The notes beneath the pieces are model-generated. The model saw only the letters and a program-made list of their open reading frames with translations, was not told where the DNA came from and ran no database searches. From Saccharibacter floricola DSM 15669 (GTDB taxonomy: Bacteria > Pseudomonadota > Alphaproteobacteria > Acetobacterales > Acetobacteraceae), in contig NZ_KB899334.1 of NCBI RefSeq assembly GCF_000378165.1, positions 1 to 64,000 on the forward strand: 64,000 nt of DNA, in the 5' to 3' direction. The translations under genes and the position numbers were made by a program. This document shows positions 28,790-36,519 of the stretch, one piece after another. Numbering within the stretch: position 1 is the stretch's first letter; each line of letters begins with the position of its first letter.

Positions 28790-29604
28790 TGGAAGATAAT
28801 CCTCTCGCTGTTGGCGTGGTCTTGGCTGCGGTATTGAGCGCGCATCTCCTCAAAAATGATGTTGCGGTTGCGTTCGCTTTCGCTCATTCGGGGCGCAGCC
28901 TGCTGGCCATGAGGGCGCTGACTTTTGGGCGCAAAGAGCCCCTGCCAGTTGTTGAGCGTTGAGGTTTCCAAGATGTCGCTTGGATCGTGGCCTTGAGCTT
29001 TGAACGCGGCCAGCCGCTTGACGGCGATCTCCATCGCTCGAACCGTGGCGGGTTTCTTCATCGACCGCCGCATCTCCAGCCAGCCGTTCCACGCCTCGAC
29101 AGGCACCCAATCGGGTAAAGCAAATTCCTGCTTCGGTTTTGGACGTGGCTTTGAGGCCTTGGGGGGACTATAGGGGGTATGATGGTTATTGGTGGTTAAA
29201 TGGTGGTTATGTGGAGCGGCATCTGCTGCCACTTTGGAGGCAGGAGCTGCCACATAGGAGGCAGCAGGTGCCACTTTTTCGGATGTGGCAGGAGCTGCCT
29301 CTTTTCTGGCATCAGGTGCCACTTTGGAGGAAAGAGCTGCCACATTGACGGCATCTCCTGCCATAACCAAACGAACGCCGTTTCTCGTATACGTCGTCGA
29401 TTTTTCTATCAGTCCTGCCTCAATGAGGTCATAACGCGCCTGCCTAACGCAACGATTAGAGAGCCCTGTTGCGGCACAGAGCGTGTCTGTCGACGGGAAG
29501 CTCTCACCGCTCTCATTGGCGTAATTAGCGAGCACGAGCAGGACGTGCTTTTGAGTGGGGCTGCCCGGCTGTTCGAGCGCCCAGTTAATGGCTTGGATGC
29601 TCAT
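28786..29604 (-). CDS. Replication initiator, O-like (winged helix)
   Basis: 272 residues. The N-terminal 85 residues are a winged helix of the HTH_36 type (AINWALEQPGSPTQKHVLLV, ESFPSTDTLCAATGLSNRCV, RQARYDLIEAGLIEKSTTYT). A central low-complexity Ala/Pro/Lys segment (about 86-150) is encoded by the iterons at 29,225-29,351. The C-terminal part (DWVPVEAWNGWLEMRRSMKK, ILETSTLNNWQGLFAP) is a domain seen in phage replication proteins. As in lambda O, the origin probably lies inside the gene. It opens the replication cluster. Confidence 0.75.
   Translation of the reverse strand: MSIQAINWALEQPGSPTQKHVLLVLANYANESGESFPSTDTLCAATGLSNRCVRQARYDLIEAGLIEKSTTYTRNGVRLVMAGDAVNVAALSSKVAPDARKEAAPATSEKVAPAASYVAAPASKVAADAAPHNHHLTTNNHHTPYSPPKASKPRPKPKQEFALPDWVPVEAWNGWLEMRRSMKKPATVRAMEIAVKRLAAFKAQGHDPSDILETSTLNNWQGLFAPKSQRPHGQQAAPRMSESERNRNIIFEEMRAQYRSQDHANSERIIFQ
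29225..29351. repeat. Six 21-bp-spaced iterons, candidate phage replication origin
   Basis: Six copies of a G(C/G)TGCC(A)C(A/T)TTNNNGG element start at 29,225, 29,246, 29,267, 29,294, 29,315 and 29,336: spacing 21, 21, 27, 21, 21 bp, so all on about one face of the helix. An adjoining strand-biased A+T segment (29,167-29,215, with GGTGGTTA repeated) could be the unwinding region. The layout inside an O-like gene parallels lambda ori. Coding constraint of an Ala/Pro repeat is an alternative explanation. Confidence 0.6.
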
Positions 29605-30107
29605 AAGGACACCTCATGACATGGCACGACTTGGTGGGTGTGAAGGCCGTAGAAGCCCAGTAAGGCCGCCTCAGCTCGTCCGTCATCTTTCACGCGAGCA
29701 AAAGAGGCGGCATGGGAAGGGAAGAGCTGACAGGCTCGTTGACGTGCCCCGTTCTTATCTGCTGGGGTTTGAGTGCCGCGCTTCCATAGGCGGGGAAGGA
29801 TAAACGACGTTGGAATAGCGCGAGAGGCTGCAATCCCTTCAAGCACCCCGAAAGCCCGACCAAATGAAAAGGACGATACCGTTCCTTCACCCGGGCGAGC
29901 CCCGACCTTTTCAATGAAGATGTGGCAGGGGGAATCATCCTCAATGAGGCGTGCAAGGTGCGACGTGTTAATATGCCGTCGATTTTTACCCGCTTCTTTG
30001 ACCGTGATCGTGGGCATATCCACCACACGCACCAAGTCCCCGCTCGCAGAGAAGAGGGCCAGCGCACCGCCAGCCCCCGGATCAATGGCAAGATAACGAC
30101 GGGTCAT
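29601..30107 (-). CDS. RuvC-like Holliday junction nuclease
   Basis: 168 residues from ATG 30,107 (MTRRYLAIDPGAGGALALFS). RNase H-fold metal ligands: the first Asp in LAIDPGAGGALAL, Glu in CHIFIEKVGA, and C-terminal Asp in ARVKDDGRAEAALLG. A GTVSSFSFGRAFGVLEGIAA stretch is typical of phage RuvC-like resolvases. It resolves branched replication or recombination intermediates before packaging. Its start overlaps the stop of a 25-residue upstream ORF (TAATG). Confidence 0.85.
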   Translation of the reverse strand: MTRRYLAIDPGAGGALALFSASGDLVRVVDMPTITVKEAGKNRRHINTSHLARLIEDDSPCHIFIEKVGARPGEGTVSSFSFGRAFGVLEGIAASRAIPTSFILPRLWKRGTQTPADKNGARQRACQLFPSHAASFARVKDDGRAEAALLGFYGLHTHQVVPCHEVSL

Positions 30108-30184
30108 TAGATCGTTTTCTTCCAGCGCGGGTTTTCTTCCGCCCACGCAAGATCAGCCTCTGGTTCCTGTTGAATATGTACCAT
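30107..30184 (-). CDS. 25-residue ORF coupled to the RuvC-like gene
   Basis: MVHIQQEPEADLAWAEENPR then WKKTI, with AGAAAGG ahead of the ATG and a TAATG overlap with the RuvC-like gene. Whether the peptide matters or only brings ribosomes to the next start is unknown; short and unverified. Confidence 0.4.
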   Translation of the reverse strand: MVHIQQEPEADLAWAEENPRWKKTI

Positions 30185-30200
30185 GCTATTCTACCTTTCT

Positions 30201-30461
30201 TCACTGGTGTGTGGAGGGCACGGGAGAGGTCGCTAAACTGTTCTCCCGTGCTGTCGCGCCTTGAGCGATGAACATTCCCCGACGGTTACGACAGCGCTTT
30301 TCTAGGCGCCCAATTTTCTTGCGAAGCTGGCCATTCTCAGTAGCGAGAAGTCGCGTTGTACTTTCTTGCAGGCTTTGATTAGCGAGCAAGGCTGTCACTT
30401 TATCTTGCAAGCGGCGGTTACGATGGCGAAGCCGGACATAGTTCACGACTAGGCACATCAT
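30201..30461 (-). CDS. Small coiled-coil protein
   Basis: 86 residues from ATG 30,461 (MMCLVVNYVRLRHRNRRLQD). The centre is a heptad-like coiled coil (LQDKVTALLANQSLQESTTR, LLATENGQLRKKIGRLEKRC) with a basic end. A long, strongly charged helix resembles small phage proteins in early operons that bind DNA or other replication factors; no family is recognised. The gene sits between GapR-like and RuvC-like genes. Confidence 0.5.
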   Translation of the reverse strand: MMCLVVNYVRLRHRNRRLQDKVTALLANQSLQESTTRLLATENGQLRKKIGRLEKRCRNRRGMFIAQGATARENSLATSPVPSTHQ

Positions 30462-30481
30462 GGGTTCCCAAAAAAACACCC

Positions 30482-30733
30482 TTACATCCCCAACGCTTTA
30501 AGGTAGATGTCGAGCAGCGTCTCTTGCTCTTCCACCTCAGCAGGCTCTCGCTTGCGGAGCCTGAGCAGCTCTTTAACAACCTTCACATCAAAGCCTGCTG
30601 ACTTGGCTTCTGTGAAGAGGTCGCGAATGTCCGACCCCAGAGCTTTACGCTCTTCTTCAAGGCGTTCGACGCGTTCAATGATGGAGCGCAGACGATCAGC
30701 GGCAATGCCGCCTGTTGTGTGTGTATCTGTCAT
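30482..30733 (-). CDS. GapR-like DNA-binding protein (DUF2312)
   Basis: 83 residues. The helical core (LRSIIERVERLEEERKALGS, DIRDLFTEAKSAGFDVKVVK, ELLRLRKREPAEVEEQETLL) is the DUF2312/UPF0335 signature; in Caulobacter the chromosomal member GapR clamps overtwisted DNA and aids replication. It is of normal length for the family. Between SSB and RuvC-like genes it probably assists phage replication or modulates host chromosome topology. Confidence 0.9.
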   Translation of the reverse strand: MTDTHTTGGIAADRLRSIIERVERLEEERKALGSDIRDLFTEAKSAGFDVKVVKELLRLRKREPAEVEEQETLLDIYLKALGM

Positions 30734-30742
30734 AATGTGCCT

Positions 30743-31213
30743 CTAAAATGGTATTTCGTCGTCGAGTGGGTCTTGGCTTGCATCCACGTCAGACATGGAG
30801 CGCTGAGAACCGTAGGACTGGCTTTGAGCGGGCTGTTTCTGCTGGGAAGACGCGTGGTCAGACTTGCTGTCGAGCATCTCAAAATCACCACGGAAGCGGC
30901 TAATCACGACCTCTGTCGTGTAACGCTCCACACCTTGCTTATCTGTCCATTTGCGTGTCTGAAGCTCGCCTTCGAGATAAACATTGCTTCCTTTGCGTAA
31001 GAAGCGTTCGGCCACACCAGCGGTGTGCTCGTTCCAGATCACGACCTTATGCCATTCGGTGCGTTCGCGACGTTCGCCGGTGTGCTTATCCGTCCAGCTC
31101 TCGCTGGTAGCGATAGAGAGCTGAACGATCTTTGCCCCTGACTGCGTGTTACGCACCTCTGGATCACGGCCCAATCGACCGACGAGGATGACCTTGTTAA
31201 CGGAGCCTGCCAT
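30743..31213 (-). CDS. ssb: Single-stranded DNA-binding protein
   Basis: 156 residues. OB-fold: [80 protein letters not shown]. The C-terminal linker is Gln/Ser-rich and ends in the acidic tip DPLDDEIPF that recruits partner proteins. A phage-encoded copy, since it lies in the prophage early operon. It works with the rightward-operon ExoVIII-like and Sak4-like proteins. Confidence 0.97.
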   Translation of the reverse strand: MAGSVNKVILVGRLGRDPEVRNTQSGAKIVQLSIATSESWTDKHTGERRERTEWHKVVIWNEHTAGVAERFLRKGSNVYLEGELQTRKWTDKQGVERYTTEVVISRFRGDFEMLDSKSDHASSQQKQPAQSQSYGSQRSMSDVDASQDPLDDEIPF

Positions 31214-31395
31214 TACCGAACCCTCCGCACTTGCAGTTCCTCACGACCGCGCACGCGAATAGTGCGGGTACGCACGTCATCGGAGAGGGCCGCTTGGCTT
31301 TCTGTGCAGACAGCGCCGGGAGCGGGAACAAACCGCCCATCGCAGTCACTAAAGTAGGCAATGGTCGTCCATTGTGTGGGGATAGTGCGGCTCAT
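31213..31395 (-). CDS. Small protein upstream of ssb
   Basis: 60 residues ([20 protein letters not shown]). Its stop overlaps the ssb ATG and its start overlaps the upstream stop by 4 bp, so it is part of the coupled early operon. Arg-rich C-terminus ([20 protein letters not shown]). No recognised family. Confidence 0.5.
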   Translation of the reverse strand: MSRTIPTQWTTIAYFSDCDGRFVPAPGAVCTESQAALSDDVRTRTIRVRGREELQVRRVR

Positions 31396-32135
31396 GACGA
31401 TGCCTCATCTTCACCGGTGCGGCGTTCAATCTCTTCATCGGCAATCTGAGAGAGAAGACCAGCAAGCCATCCCGGCATTGCATGGCGTCTGATCGTCCGA
31501 AGGTCTTCATCGGGTAGCTGACAAATAAACATCCGAGCACGCGGATCAAGCAGCTTAGGGCATCCCCATTTCTGCAATTCCTCATCGGTTGGGCTGGTAA
31601 GCCTTTTCTCACGGTATTTACGAATGTCCGTTTGAACAGCAAGATTAATCCGATCGCAACGCTCCTGCTCAGAGAGCGTATCGTCGTGGGGACGCTTCGC
31701 TTGGGTGTCTTGTGCTACGGTTTCGTTGCCTGCTTCGGAGGTCGAGTCCGTGCGGGCATCTTTTGAAGCTGAACTAGGGGAAGATGAATGTCCGGTATGA
31801 CCAGAGAAGACCTGATCTGGACTGTCGCTAGAGCCTTGGCTTTGACTAAATTTACTGGAAGTGGCGGGGACAGTAGGGTCGTTATTGACCCCAGAGACGC
31901 TACGAACTTCAATGCGAGCGCGGATCAGGTTCGAGAAGCCGTGAAGGAGGCTACTGCGGTCGTGAACGGAAAAGCATATACGCCCCGATAAATAAGCATC
32001 GAATAAGGCGGCAGCCTTCACAGCGCGTTCTGCCGCCTGTTCTCCGGGGCTCTTTCCTAAAAACTCAACGGCCAGCTTTAAGCTCTCCTTTGATCGGATA
32101 AAGGATGGGAGCTGCCTTGCTTCATTGCTACTCAT
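31392..32135 (-). CDS. Early protein with Ser-rich linker, unknown
   Basis: 247 residues (MSSNEARQLPSFIRSKESLK). A helical head (AVKAAALFDAYLSGRICFSV) is linked by a long Ser/Thr/Asp-rich region (about 80-140) to a helical tail ([56 protein letters not shown]). Overlaps neighbours by 4 bp on both sides. No family is recognised; two-domain layout suggests a scaffolding or DNA-binding early protein. Confidence 0.5.
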   Translation of the reverse strand: MSSNEARQLPSFIRSKESLKLAVEFLGKSPGEQAAERAVKAAALFDAYLSGRICFSVHDRSSLLHGFSNLIRARIEVRSVSGVNNDPTVPATSSKFSQSQGSSDSPDQVFSGHTGHSSSPSSASKDARTDSTSEAGNETVAQDTQAKRPHDDTLSEQERCDRINLAVQTDIRKYREKRLTSPTDEELQKWGCPKLLDPRARMFICQLPDEDLRTIRRHAMPGWLAGLLSQIADEEIERRTGEDEASS

Positions 32136-32365
32136 ACCCGTGTCTCCTTCTGGTGTTGTGTGGGGGTGGGGTGATTAGAGCGGGAATTATGAGTGATGTA
32201 TTCCAGCACCCTTTCTTCCGTGTCGCGGTACATTCTGCCGCCTCGTCGAAGACGCTTCACGAATTTCCCATCATTCACCGCTCTAAAACCGAACGTGCTT
32301 TCTGATATTCCCGCCTCAATGACAAACTGCTCGATGCGGGATAAGAGTTTCGATTTGTAAGTCAT
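32132..32365 (-). CDS. Cro-like early regulator
   Basis: 77 residues (MTYKSKLLSRIEQFVIEAGI). SRIEQFVIEAGISESTFGFR followed by AVNDGKFVKRLRRGGRMYRD forms a small HTH-like fold with TEERVLEYI at its end; many temperate alphaproteobacterial phages have such a protein first in the leftward transcript. It is divergent from the repressor with three operators between. Cro function is inferred from position. Confidence 0.6.
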   Translation of the reverse strand: MTYKSKLLSRIEQFVIEAGISESTFGFRAVNDGKFVKRLRRGGRMYRDTEERVLEYITHNSRSNHPTPTQHQKETRV

Positions 32366-32378
32366 AGATTGACAGTAA

Positions 32379-32457
32379 TGGGATTTATCCCACCATTCAA
32401 GATAAATTTGGGATCTGTCTCAATTGTTTTGCTTTTATTTTAGTGGGATATTTCCCA
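32379..32457. promoter_or_regulatory. Left operator cluster (three sites)
   Basis: TGGGATTTATCCCA (32,379-32,392), TGGGATCTGTCTCA (32,409-32,422) and TGGGATATTTCCCA (32,444-32,457). The last ends two bases before the repressor ATG at 32,460. A rightward TTGTTT (32,424-32,429), 17 bp, GATATT (32,447-32,452) predicts a transcript starting at about the ATG, so the repressor mRNA may be leaderless and self-controlled by the third site. Leftward early transcription also starts in this region. Confidence 0.8.
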
Positions 32458-32459
32458 CT

Positions 32460-32840
32460 ATGACTAATGAACATCTGATCCGCGAAATTACCCGCCGCAT
32501 GGAAGAAAAGGGCATAGGACAAAAAAGATTAGCCTTAGAAGCTGATCTAAAGGAGACCTATGTTCGAGACATCCTTAAAGGTAAATCTAAACGCCCAGAT
32601 GTGTTTAGCATCGGGCGTTTAGCTCAAGTCTTAGGGTGCTCAATAGAAGAGCTAGTCGGTCTTTCCACCGTCAATGCTTCGCAAGTGAGAAGCTCTGTTG
32701 ATAGCTTTAAATCTCCTAGTCAGTCTTTGTATACGGAAGAGGAGATTGCTATCGTTGACCTCTGGCGCTCCCTCGTTCCTAATCAGAGAGAGCATTTGAT
32801 CGGTCTTTTTGAAGCCATTGCTGATCGTAGAGCTGTCTGA
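32460..32840 (+). CDS. Phage repressor (short XRE type)
   Basis: 126 residues from ATG 32,460 (MTNEHLIREITRRMEEKGIG). HTH: QKRLALEADLKETYVRDILK then GKSKRPDVFSIGRLAQVLGC. No S24 peptidase domain follows; the C-terminus (EEEIAIVDLWRSLVPNQREH then LIGLFEAIADRRAV) is probably for dimerisation. Lacking the LexA-like cleavage domain, it would not self-cleave on SOS, so another route of induction, such as the antirepressor at 4181-4960, is plausible. No ribosome site precedes the ATG. Flanking operators mark it as the immunity repressor. Confidence 0.85.
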   Translation: MTNEHLIREITRRMEEKGIGQKRLALEADLKETYVRDILKGKSKRPDVFSIGRLAQVLGCSIEELVGLSTVNASQVRSSVDSFKSPSQSLYTEEEIAIVDLWRSLVPNQREHLIGLFEAIADRRAV

Positions 32841-32958
32841 TTTCTTACTGTTATTTTCGCACATCAAATGCTTCCTTTCTATGTTTGAGGAAGCAAGGCA
32901 TGTATACTTAAAGCGACCATAAGTTATTGATTTATAGCATTTTAAGAAGATAGGTAAG

Positions 32959-33024
32959 GGGATAAATCTCACAAAATGTGATAAATCCCAATTTTTTGCT
33001 TGCGATATTGTGGGATGTGTCCCA
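32959..33024. promoter_or_regulatory. Right operator cluster (three sites)
   Basis: GGGGATAAATCTCA (32,959-32,972), TGTGATAAATCCCA (32,978-32,991) and TGGGATGTGTCCCA (33,011-33,024), matching the left cluster consensus TGGGAT-N2-(A/G)TCCCA. A CATTATA -10 candidate follows the third site and precedes the first rightward gene at 33,080. The remainder of 32,841-33,079 shows nothing else. Confidence 0.8.
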
Positions 33025-33079
33025 TTATACCCTCATACCGAACGAAACGTCCCACGTTGGGCCGTAGGAGGAGGGTAAG

Positions 33080-33397
33080 ATGGCACAAACTTTAGACTGG
33101 AACCCCCCGGAATTTTTGAAGGACTGGGCTCTCAATGGCAATCAGTCTGTGCTTGGAAGAAACACAGCATCAGAGATTGAAGAGCAGAACGCCACTTTAC
33201 AAAAATGTCTCAATAATCTGGATCACACTAGCGTACAGCCGGGTGCTGTTGAATGCTTGGAGAAAGCTATTGCCCAAGGAGAGAAGACGCTAAAAGCACG
33301 TCGGTATTTAGACGAACATTATGGCGTGGATTCTGTTTACAGGGTCGGCACTGTTTGCGCTGATAGGCTTCCCTCCAAAGAGGAGGCCGCGCAATGA
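33080..33397 (+). CDS. First gene of rightward early operon, unknown
   Basis: 105 residues (MAQTLDWNPPEFLKDWALNG) behind AGGAGGAGGG, a very strong ribosome site. Mostly helical (SEIEEQNATLQKCLNNLDHT, VECLEKAIAQGEKTLKARRY). No family is recognised. Directly downstream of the right operators, it should be among the first lytic proteins made. Overlaps the next gene by 4 bp. Confidence 0.6.
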   Translation: MAQTLDWNPPEFLKDWALNGNQSVLGRNTASEIEEQNATLQKCLNNLDHTSVQPGAVECLEKAIAQGEKTLKARRYLDEHYGVDSVYRVGTVCADRLPSKEEAAQ

Positions 33398-33696
33398 TCC
33401 ATCTGCACGCAGTAGCGCAGCCACAGCAGGGCGTCTTTGAACAGATTGAGAGTGCTGAACCACGTACTCTTAGAGACGAGACGATCCTTTCTTTTGCTCA
33501 ACGTCTCTCTCAGTGGGCAGGGCGTATGGCTGCTGCAAGTCGTGGCGCTGAACAAGAAGCGTTTAACGAACTAGAATACGGCGTTGAGACCGTTGTTCAG
33601 CATTACATGCCCTACATGCCCGATCCACTTGACCGTTTACGCCAAGGCCAAGATGTCGCACGCAAGCTCAATCAAGACGAGAGGGTGCTGGGGTGA
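33394..33696 (+). CDS. Early protein, unknown
   Basis: 100 residues (MIHLHAVAQPQQGVFEQIES). Helical middle (ILSFAQRLSQWAGRMAAASR, NELEYGVETVVQHYMPYMPD). Coupled by 4-bp overlaps to both neighbours. No family recognised and no membrane or Zn motif. Confidence 0.55.
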   Translation: MIHLHAVAQPQQGVFEQIESAEPRTLRDETILSFAQRLSQWAGRMAAASRGAEQEAFNELEYGVETVVQHYMPYMPDPLDRLRQGQDVARKLNQDERVLG

Positions 33697-34040
33697 TGAG
33701 CTACAGGCAAGAGCATGAAGGAAAGATTGTCTGCCCTCATTGCTCCTATGAGAACGAGGGTGATGGTGAGCTAAATGAGGCAGATGAGGGAGCGAAATGG
33801 GACTGCACATCGTGCCATAAGAGCTTCATTATCGAAACAGTCGTTCGCACCATAACGGTCACAACGCTCAAGGAGAGTGATTGTATCCTTAATGAAATCT
33901 CTCTTGTGGACATGAATATAAATAGAAGCGAGAAAAGCGGTCTTTGTGCGAGTGAACTTAGAAAGAAAAAAGAAGAACTGAGCGTGAAACTTGCCGACCT
34001 CTTTCTTCAAGAGCGCCTTATAGAAGATTCAACCTACTAA
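33693..34040 (+). CDS. Zinc-ribbon early protein
   Basis: 115 residues. Two Cys pairs, CPHC (IVCPHCSYENEGDG) and CTSC (KWDCTSCHKSFI), form a zinc ribbon at residues 13-45; the rest is helical (ASELRKKKEELSVKLADLFL). No closer family seen. A DNA- or protein-binding adaptor is possible. Confidence 0.6.
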   Translation: MMSYRQEHEGKIVCPHCSYENEGDGELNEADEGAKWDCTSCHKSFIIETVVRTITVTTLKESDCILNEISLVDMNINRSEKSGLCASELRKKKEELSVKLADLFLQERLIEDSTY

Positions 34041-34070
34041 CCACCCCAAGTAAAACCGAGGATTTTTGAG

Positions 34071-34289
34071 ATGCTGAAACACGCAAACAGGAAAGCTGTG
34101 TCTAATGTGCGCGACAGAGAACTTGACCAGCAATACGGCCTCTGGACCCGCGCTTACGAAGAAGCCGGACGCTACCGAGGCCGTGGCCAAGTCGCGGAAG
34201 CAGACCGAACCATGAGGCTCGTGCCGAATATTGAGAATGAGATTGTCATGCTCGGTGGCGAATTGCCCATGCAGGAGGCGCGGGTATGA
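34071..34289 (+). CDS. Small early protein
   Basis: 72 residues (MLKHANRKAVSNVRDRELDQ). Charged helices (YGLWTRAYEEAGRYRGRGQV, AEADRTMRLVPNIENEIVML). Overlaps the ExoVIII-like gene by 4 bp. Unknown; possibly a cofactor of the recombination pair. Confidence 0.5.
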   Translation: MLKHANRKAVSNVRDRELDQQYGLWTRAYEEAGRYRGRGQVAEADRTMRLVPNIENEIVMLGGELPMQEARV

Positions 34290-35182
34290 AGTCTCTGATT
34301 ACACAACCAGGCATCTATGATCTCAGTAATGAGCAGTATCATGCTGATCCATGCCCAGAGCCAAGCCTGTCTAATTCGATTGCAAAGGTGCTTTTAAAGC
34401 AGAGCCCTCTTCATGCCCATTTCCAGCATCCACGCTTAAACCCTCATCGTGCATCAGGCGCACCAAGTTTAGCTATGGAAAAAGGTTCTGCCTTACATCG
34501 TCTGATCTTAGAGAAAGGAGCGGATATTGCCGTTCTTCCATTCGATAACTGCCGGACAAAAGAAGCTAAAGAGGCCCGCGATTGTGCCTATGCAGAAGGA
34601 AAGATTGTCCTTTTAGAGAAGAACTTTGACGAAATTTTTGCCTGTGCTGAAGCCGCTAGAGATCAACTTCAACAACGCGAAGACTGTTCTGAATTATTCG
34701 GCCATGGACAAGCGGAAGCGACGATTGCGTGGAAGAGCAGCGATGTTTGGTGTCGTGGCATGGTGGATTTTCTGCCAGATAATCCAAGAGCCCCATTGTT
34801 TGACCTCAAAGGCACGACAAAAAGCGCAAGTCCTCATGAATGGAGCAGCTCGCTGGTCAGTGACTATCGCACACAAGACCGATTTTATGCTCGCGGCTTG
34901 AAAGCACTCCGAGGTGTGACGCCTCAACCTATGCGGTTCGTCGTCGTGGAAATGTATGCGCCCTATGCCGTGTCTGTTTTTACGCCTGCGCAAAGCTTGA
35001 TGCATGTTGCTGATGAAAACGTCACACGCGCTATTCATCTGTGGAGCGAGTGCATGAAAACGAATAGATGGCCCGGTTACGCGCATATGGCGCATGTGGA
35101 AGCCCCGGCTTGGCTGCTGCGTGAGCAAGAAGATCAAGAGCTTAGAGACGATATTTTAGCAGAATTTGGAGCTGTAGCATGA
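34286..35182 (+). CDS. ExoVIII/RecE-like exonuclease (PD-(D/E)XK, DUF3799-like)
   Basis: 298 residues. The opening GIYDLSNEQYHADPCPEPSL then SNSIAKVLLKQSPLHAHFQH is diagnostic of the RecE C-terminal/DUF3799 family. GSALHRLILE, the catalytic-type DVWCRGMVDFLPD Asp, and APLFDLKGTTKSASPHEWSS (D-x-K, then a later Tyr YRTQDRFYARG) complete a PD-(D/E)XK core. It should degrade the 5' strand to give 3' tails for annealing. The next gene encodes a Sak4-like ATPase, together a phage recombination system. Confidence 0.85.
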   Translation: MKSLITQPGIYDLSNEQYHADPCPEPSLSNSIAKVLLKQSPLHAHFQHPRLNPHRASGAPSLAMEKGSALHRLILEKGADIAVLPFDNCRTKEAKEARDCAYAEGKIVLLEKNFDEIFACAEAARDQLQQREDCSELFGHGQAEATIAWKSSDVWCRGMVDFLPDNPRAPLFDLKGTTKSASPHEWSSSLVSDYRTQDRFYARGLKALRGVTPQPMRFVVVEMYAPYAVSVFTPAQSLMHVADENVTRAIHLWSECMKTNRWPGYAHMAHVEAPAWLLREQEDQELRDDILAEFGAVA

Positions 35183-36210
35183 GCTTTACCATTAAACCCG
35201 CCGTAAGAGAGAAAATTGGTCTTTTATTTGGCATCGCCGGAGCTTCTGGTTCAGGAAAGACATTCTCAGCTTTGACATTGGCAGAAGGCATTAAGGGCAA
35301 GAATGGCAAGATTGCTGTAATTGATACAGAAGCAGGGCGTGCCCTCCATTATGCGCCCCGCCCCGGAGAGAAAGCAGCCCCTGCTAAGGGGACATTCGAC
35401 TTTCTTCATCTGGACTTTCAGCCTCCTTTCGAGCCGATGCGCTACATTGCGGCCATTCGTGCGGCTGAGGAGGCTGGTGCAACAGTGATCGTGATCGACA
35501 GCATGAGCCATGAGTGGGATGGTGAGGGCGGCTGCTCTGATATGGCTGAGGAAGCTGCTCTAGCTGCGGCGACTGACCGCAATGGCAATATCCAACAGTG
35601 GAAAGTCGAAGCTATGACGGCCCCAAGCTGGAAAAAGCCCAAGCAGCAGCACAAGCGCATGATGGCACGGCTGATCCAGACCAGAACCCACTTGATTTTC
35701 TGCCTACGGGCACAAGAAAAGATCAAGTTCGAGAAGGTGATGAACCCTCAGACAGGCCGGGAACGTAATGAGATCAAGCAAATGGGATTTCAACCGATTT
35801 GCGAAAAATCTTTCATGTTTGAGCTGTCTGGCTCGATGACCATGCACCCGGAAACTCCCGGACAGCCCCGTTATGACCTGCCTCGCAAACTCAATCATGA
35901 GTTACAGGCCATATTCCCGGAAGGGAAGCGCATTATCGCAGAGCAGGGAAGTCGCTTGAAAAATTGGGCTGAGACAGGAACTGACAGGCCTCCAGAAGAT
36001 AAGAACCTGATGATAACCCGTGGAATGGTCGAAGCGGTTCAAGATGCTGTCACGGTAGAAGCCCTTCAGAACCTCACCAGTGAGGAGGTGTTCAAGAAGC
36101 GGCGTGAATGGTTGAAGTCCAACCGCCCGAAGCTGTCCGAGCAAGTTGAGAGTGCCGTTTCCGAGGCTTTGGCTCGTTTTGAGGCAATAGATGAGGAGAT
36201 GCCAGCATGA
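35179..36210 (+). CDS. Sak4-like RecA-family ATPase (recombination)
   Basis: 343 residues. Walker A GIAGASGSGKTFSALTLAEG, sensor TEAGRA, Walker B ATVIVIDSMSHEWDGEGGCS, and a LIQTRTHLIFCLRAQEKIKF strand, the layout of Sak4-like, RecA-core phage proteins. The C-terminal 90 residues are helical (EEVFKKRREWLKSNRPKLSE). It would promote single-strand annealing with SSB and the exonuclease. Overlaps both neighbours by 4 bp. Confidence 0.8.
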   Translation: MSFTIKPAVREKIGLLFGIAGASGSGKTFSALTLAEGIKGKNGKIAVIDTEAGRALHYAPRPGEKAAPAKGTFDFLHLDFQPPFEPMRYIAAIRAAEEAGATVIVIDSMSHEWDGEGGCSDMAEEAALAAATDRNGNIQQWKVEAMTAPSWKKPKQQHKRMMARLIQTRTHLIFCLRAQEKIKFEKVMNPQTGRERNEIKQMGFQPICEKSFMFELSGSMTMHPETPGQPRYDLPRKLNHELQAIFPEGKRIIAEQGSRLKNWAETGTDRPPEDKNLMITRGMVEAVQDAVTVEALQNLTSEEVFKKRREWLKSNRPKLSEQVESAVSEALARFEAIDEEMPA

Positions 36211-36407
36211 GCCTCTTCCTCATCTTCTGCCTAGCCGCAGCACTCTACGGCCTCATCGGCGCGACACTATGGGCCGTGTTCGAGCTAACACAGCCAGAGC
36301 GCAGCTACGTGCCAACAGAAACCCGCGTTGTCGCTTCGTTCATGTGGCCGGTGCTCTTATGCGGCCTCGTCGCTCGCTTGTTGCGTAAAATTAAGAGGGG
36401 GTTGTGA
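36207..36407 (+). CDS. Small two-TM membrane protein
   Basis: 66 residues (MSLFLIFCLAAALYGLIGAT). Two hydrophobic helices (about 2-24 and 44-60) and a basic tail (LLRKIKRGL). ATGA overlap with the upstream gene. Unknown; early membrane proteins of this size can affect superinfection or host physiology. Confidence 0.55.
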   Translation: MSLFLIFCLAAALYGLIGATLWAVFELTQPERSYVPTETRVVASFMWPVLLCGLVARLLRKIKRGL

Positions 36408-36519
36408 TGGGAAGTGGATACCACAATCAAGAGCAGTTTTCTGCGCTTTTTTAGAAGTGACACAATCTGTGTCACCTCATCCCAAAATATGCATTAATGC
36501 ACCAGTAGAAAGATGTCTT

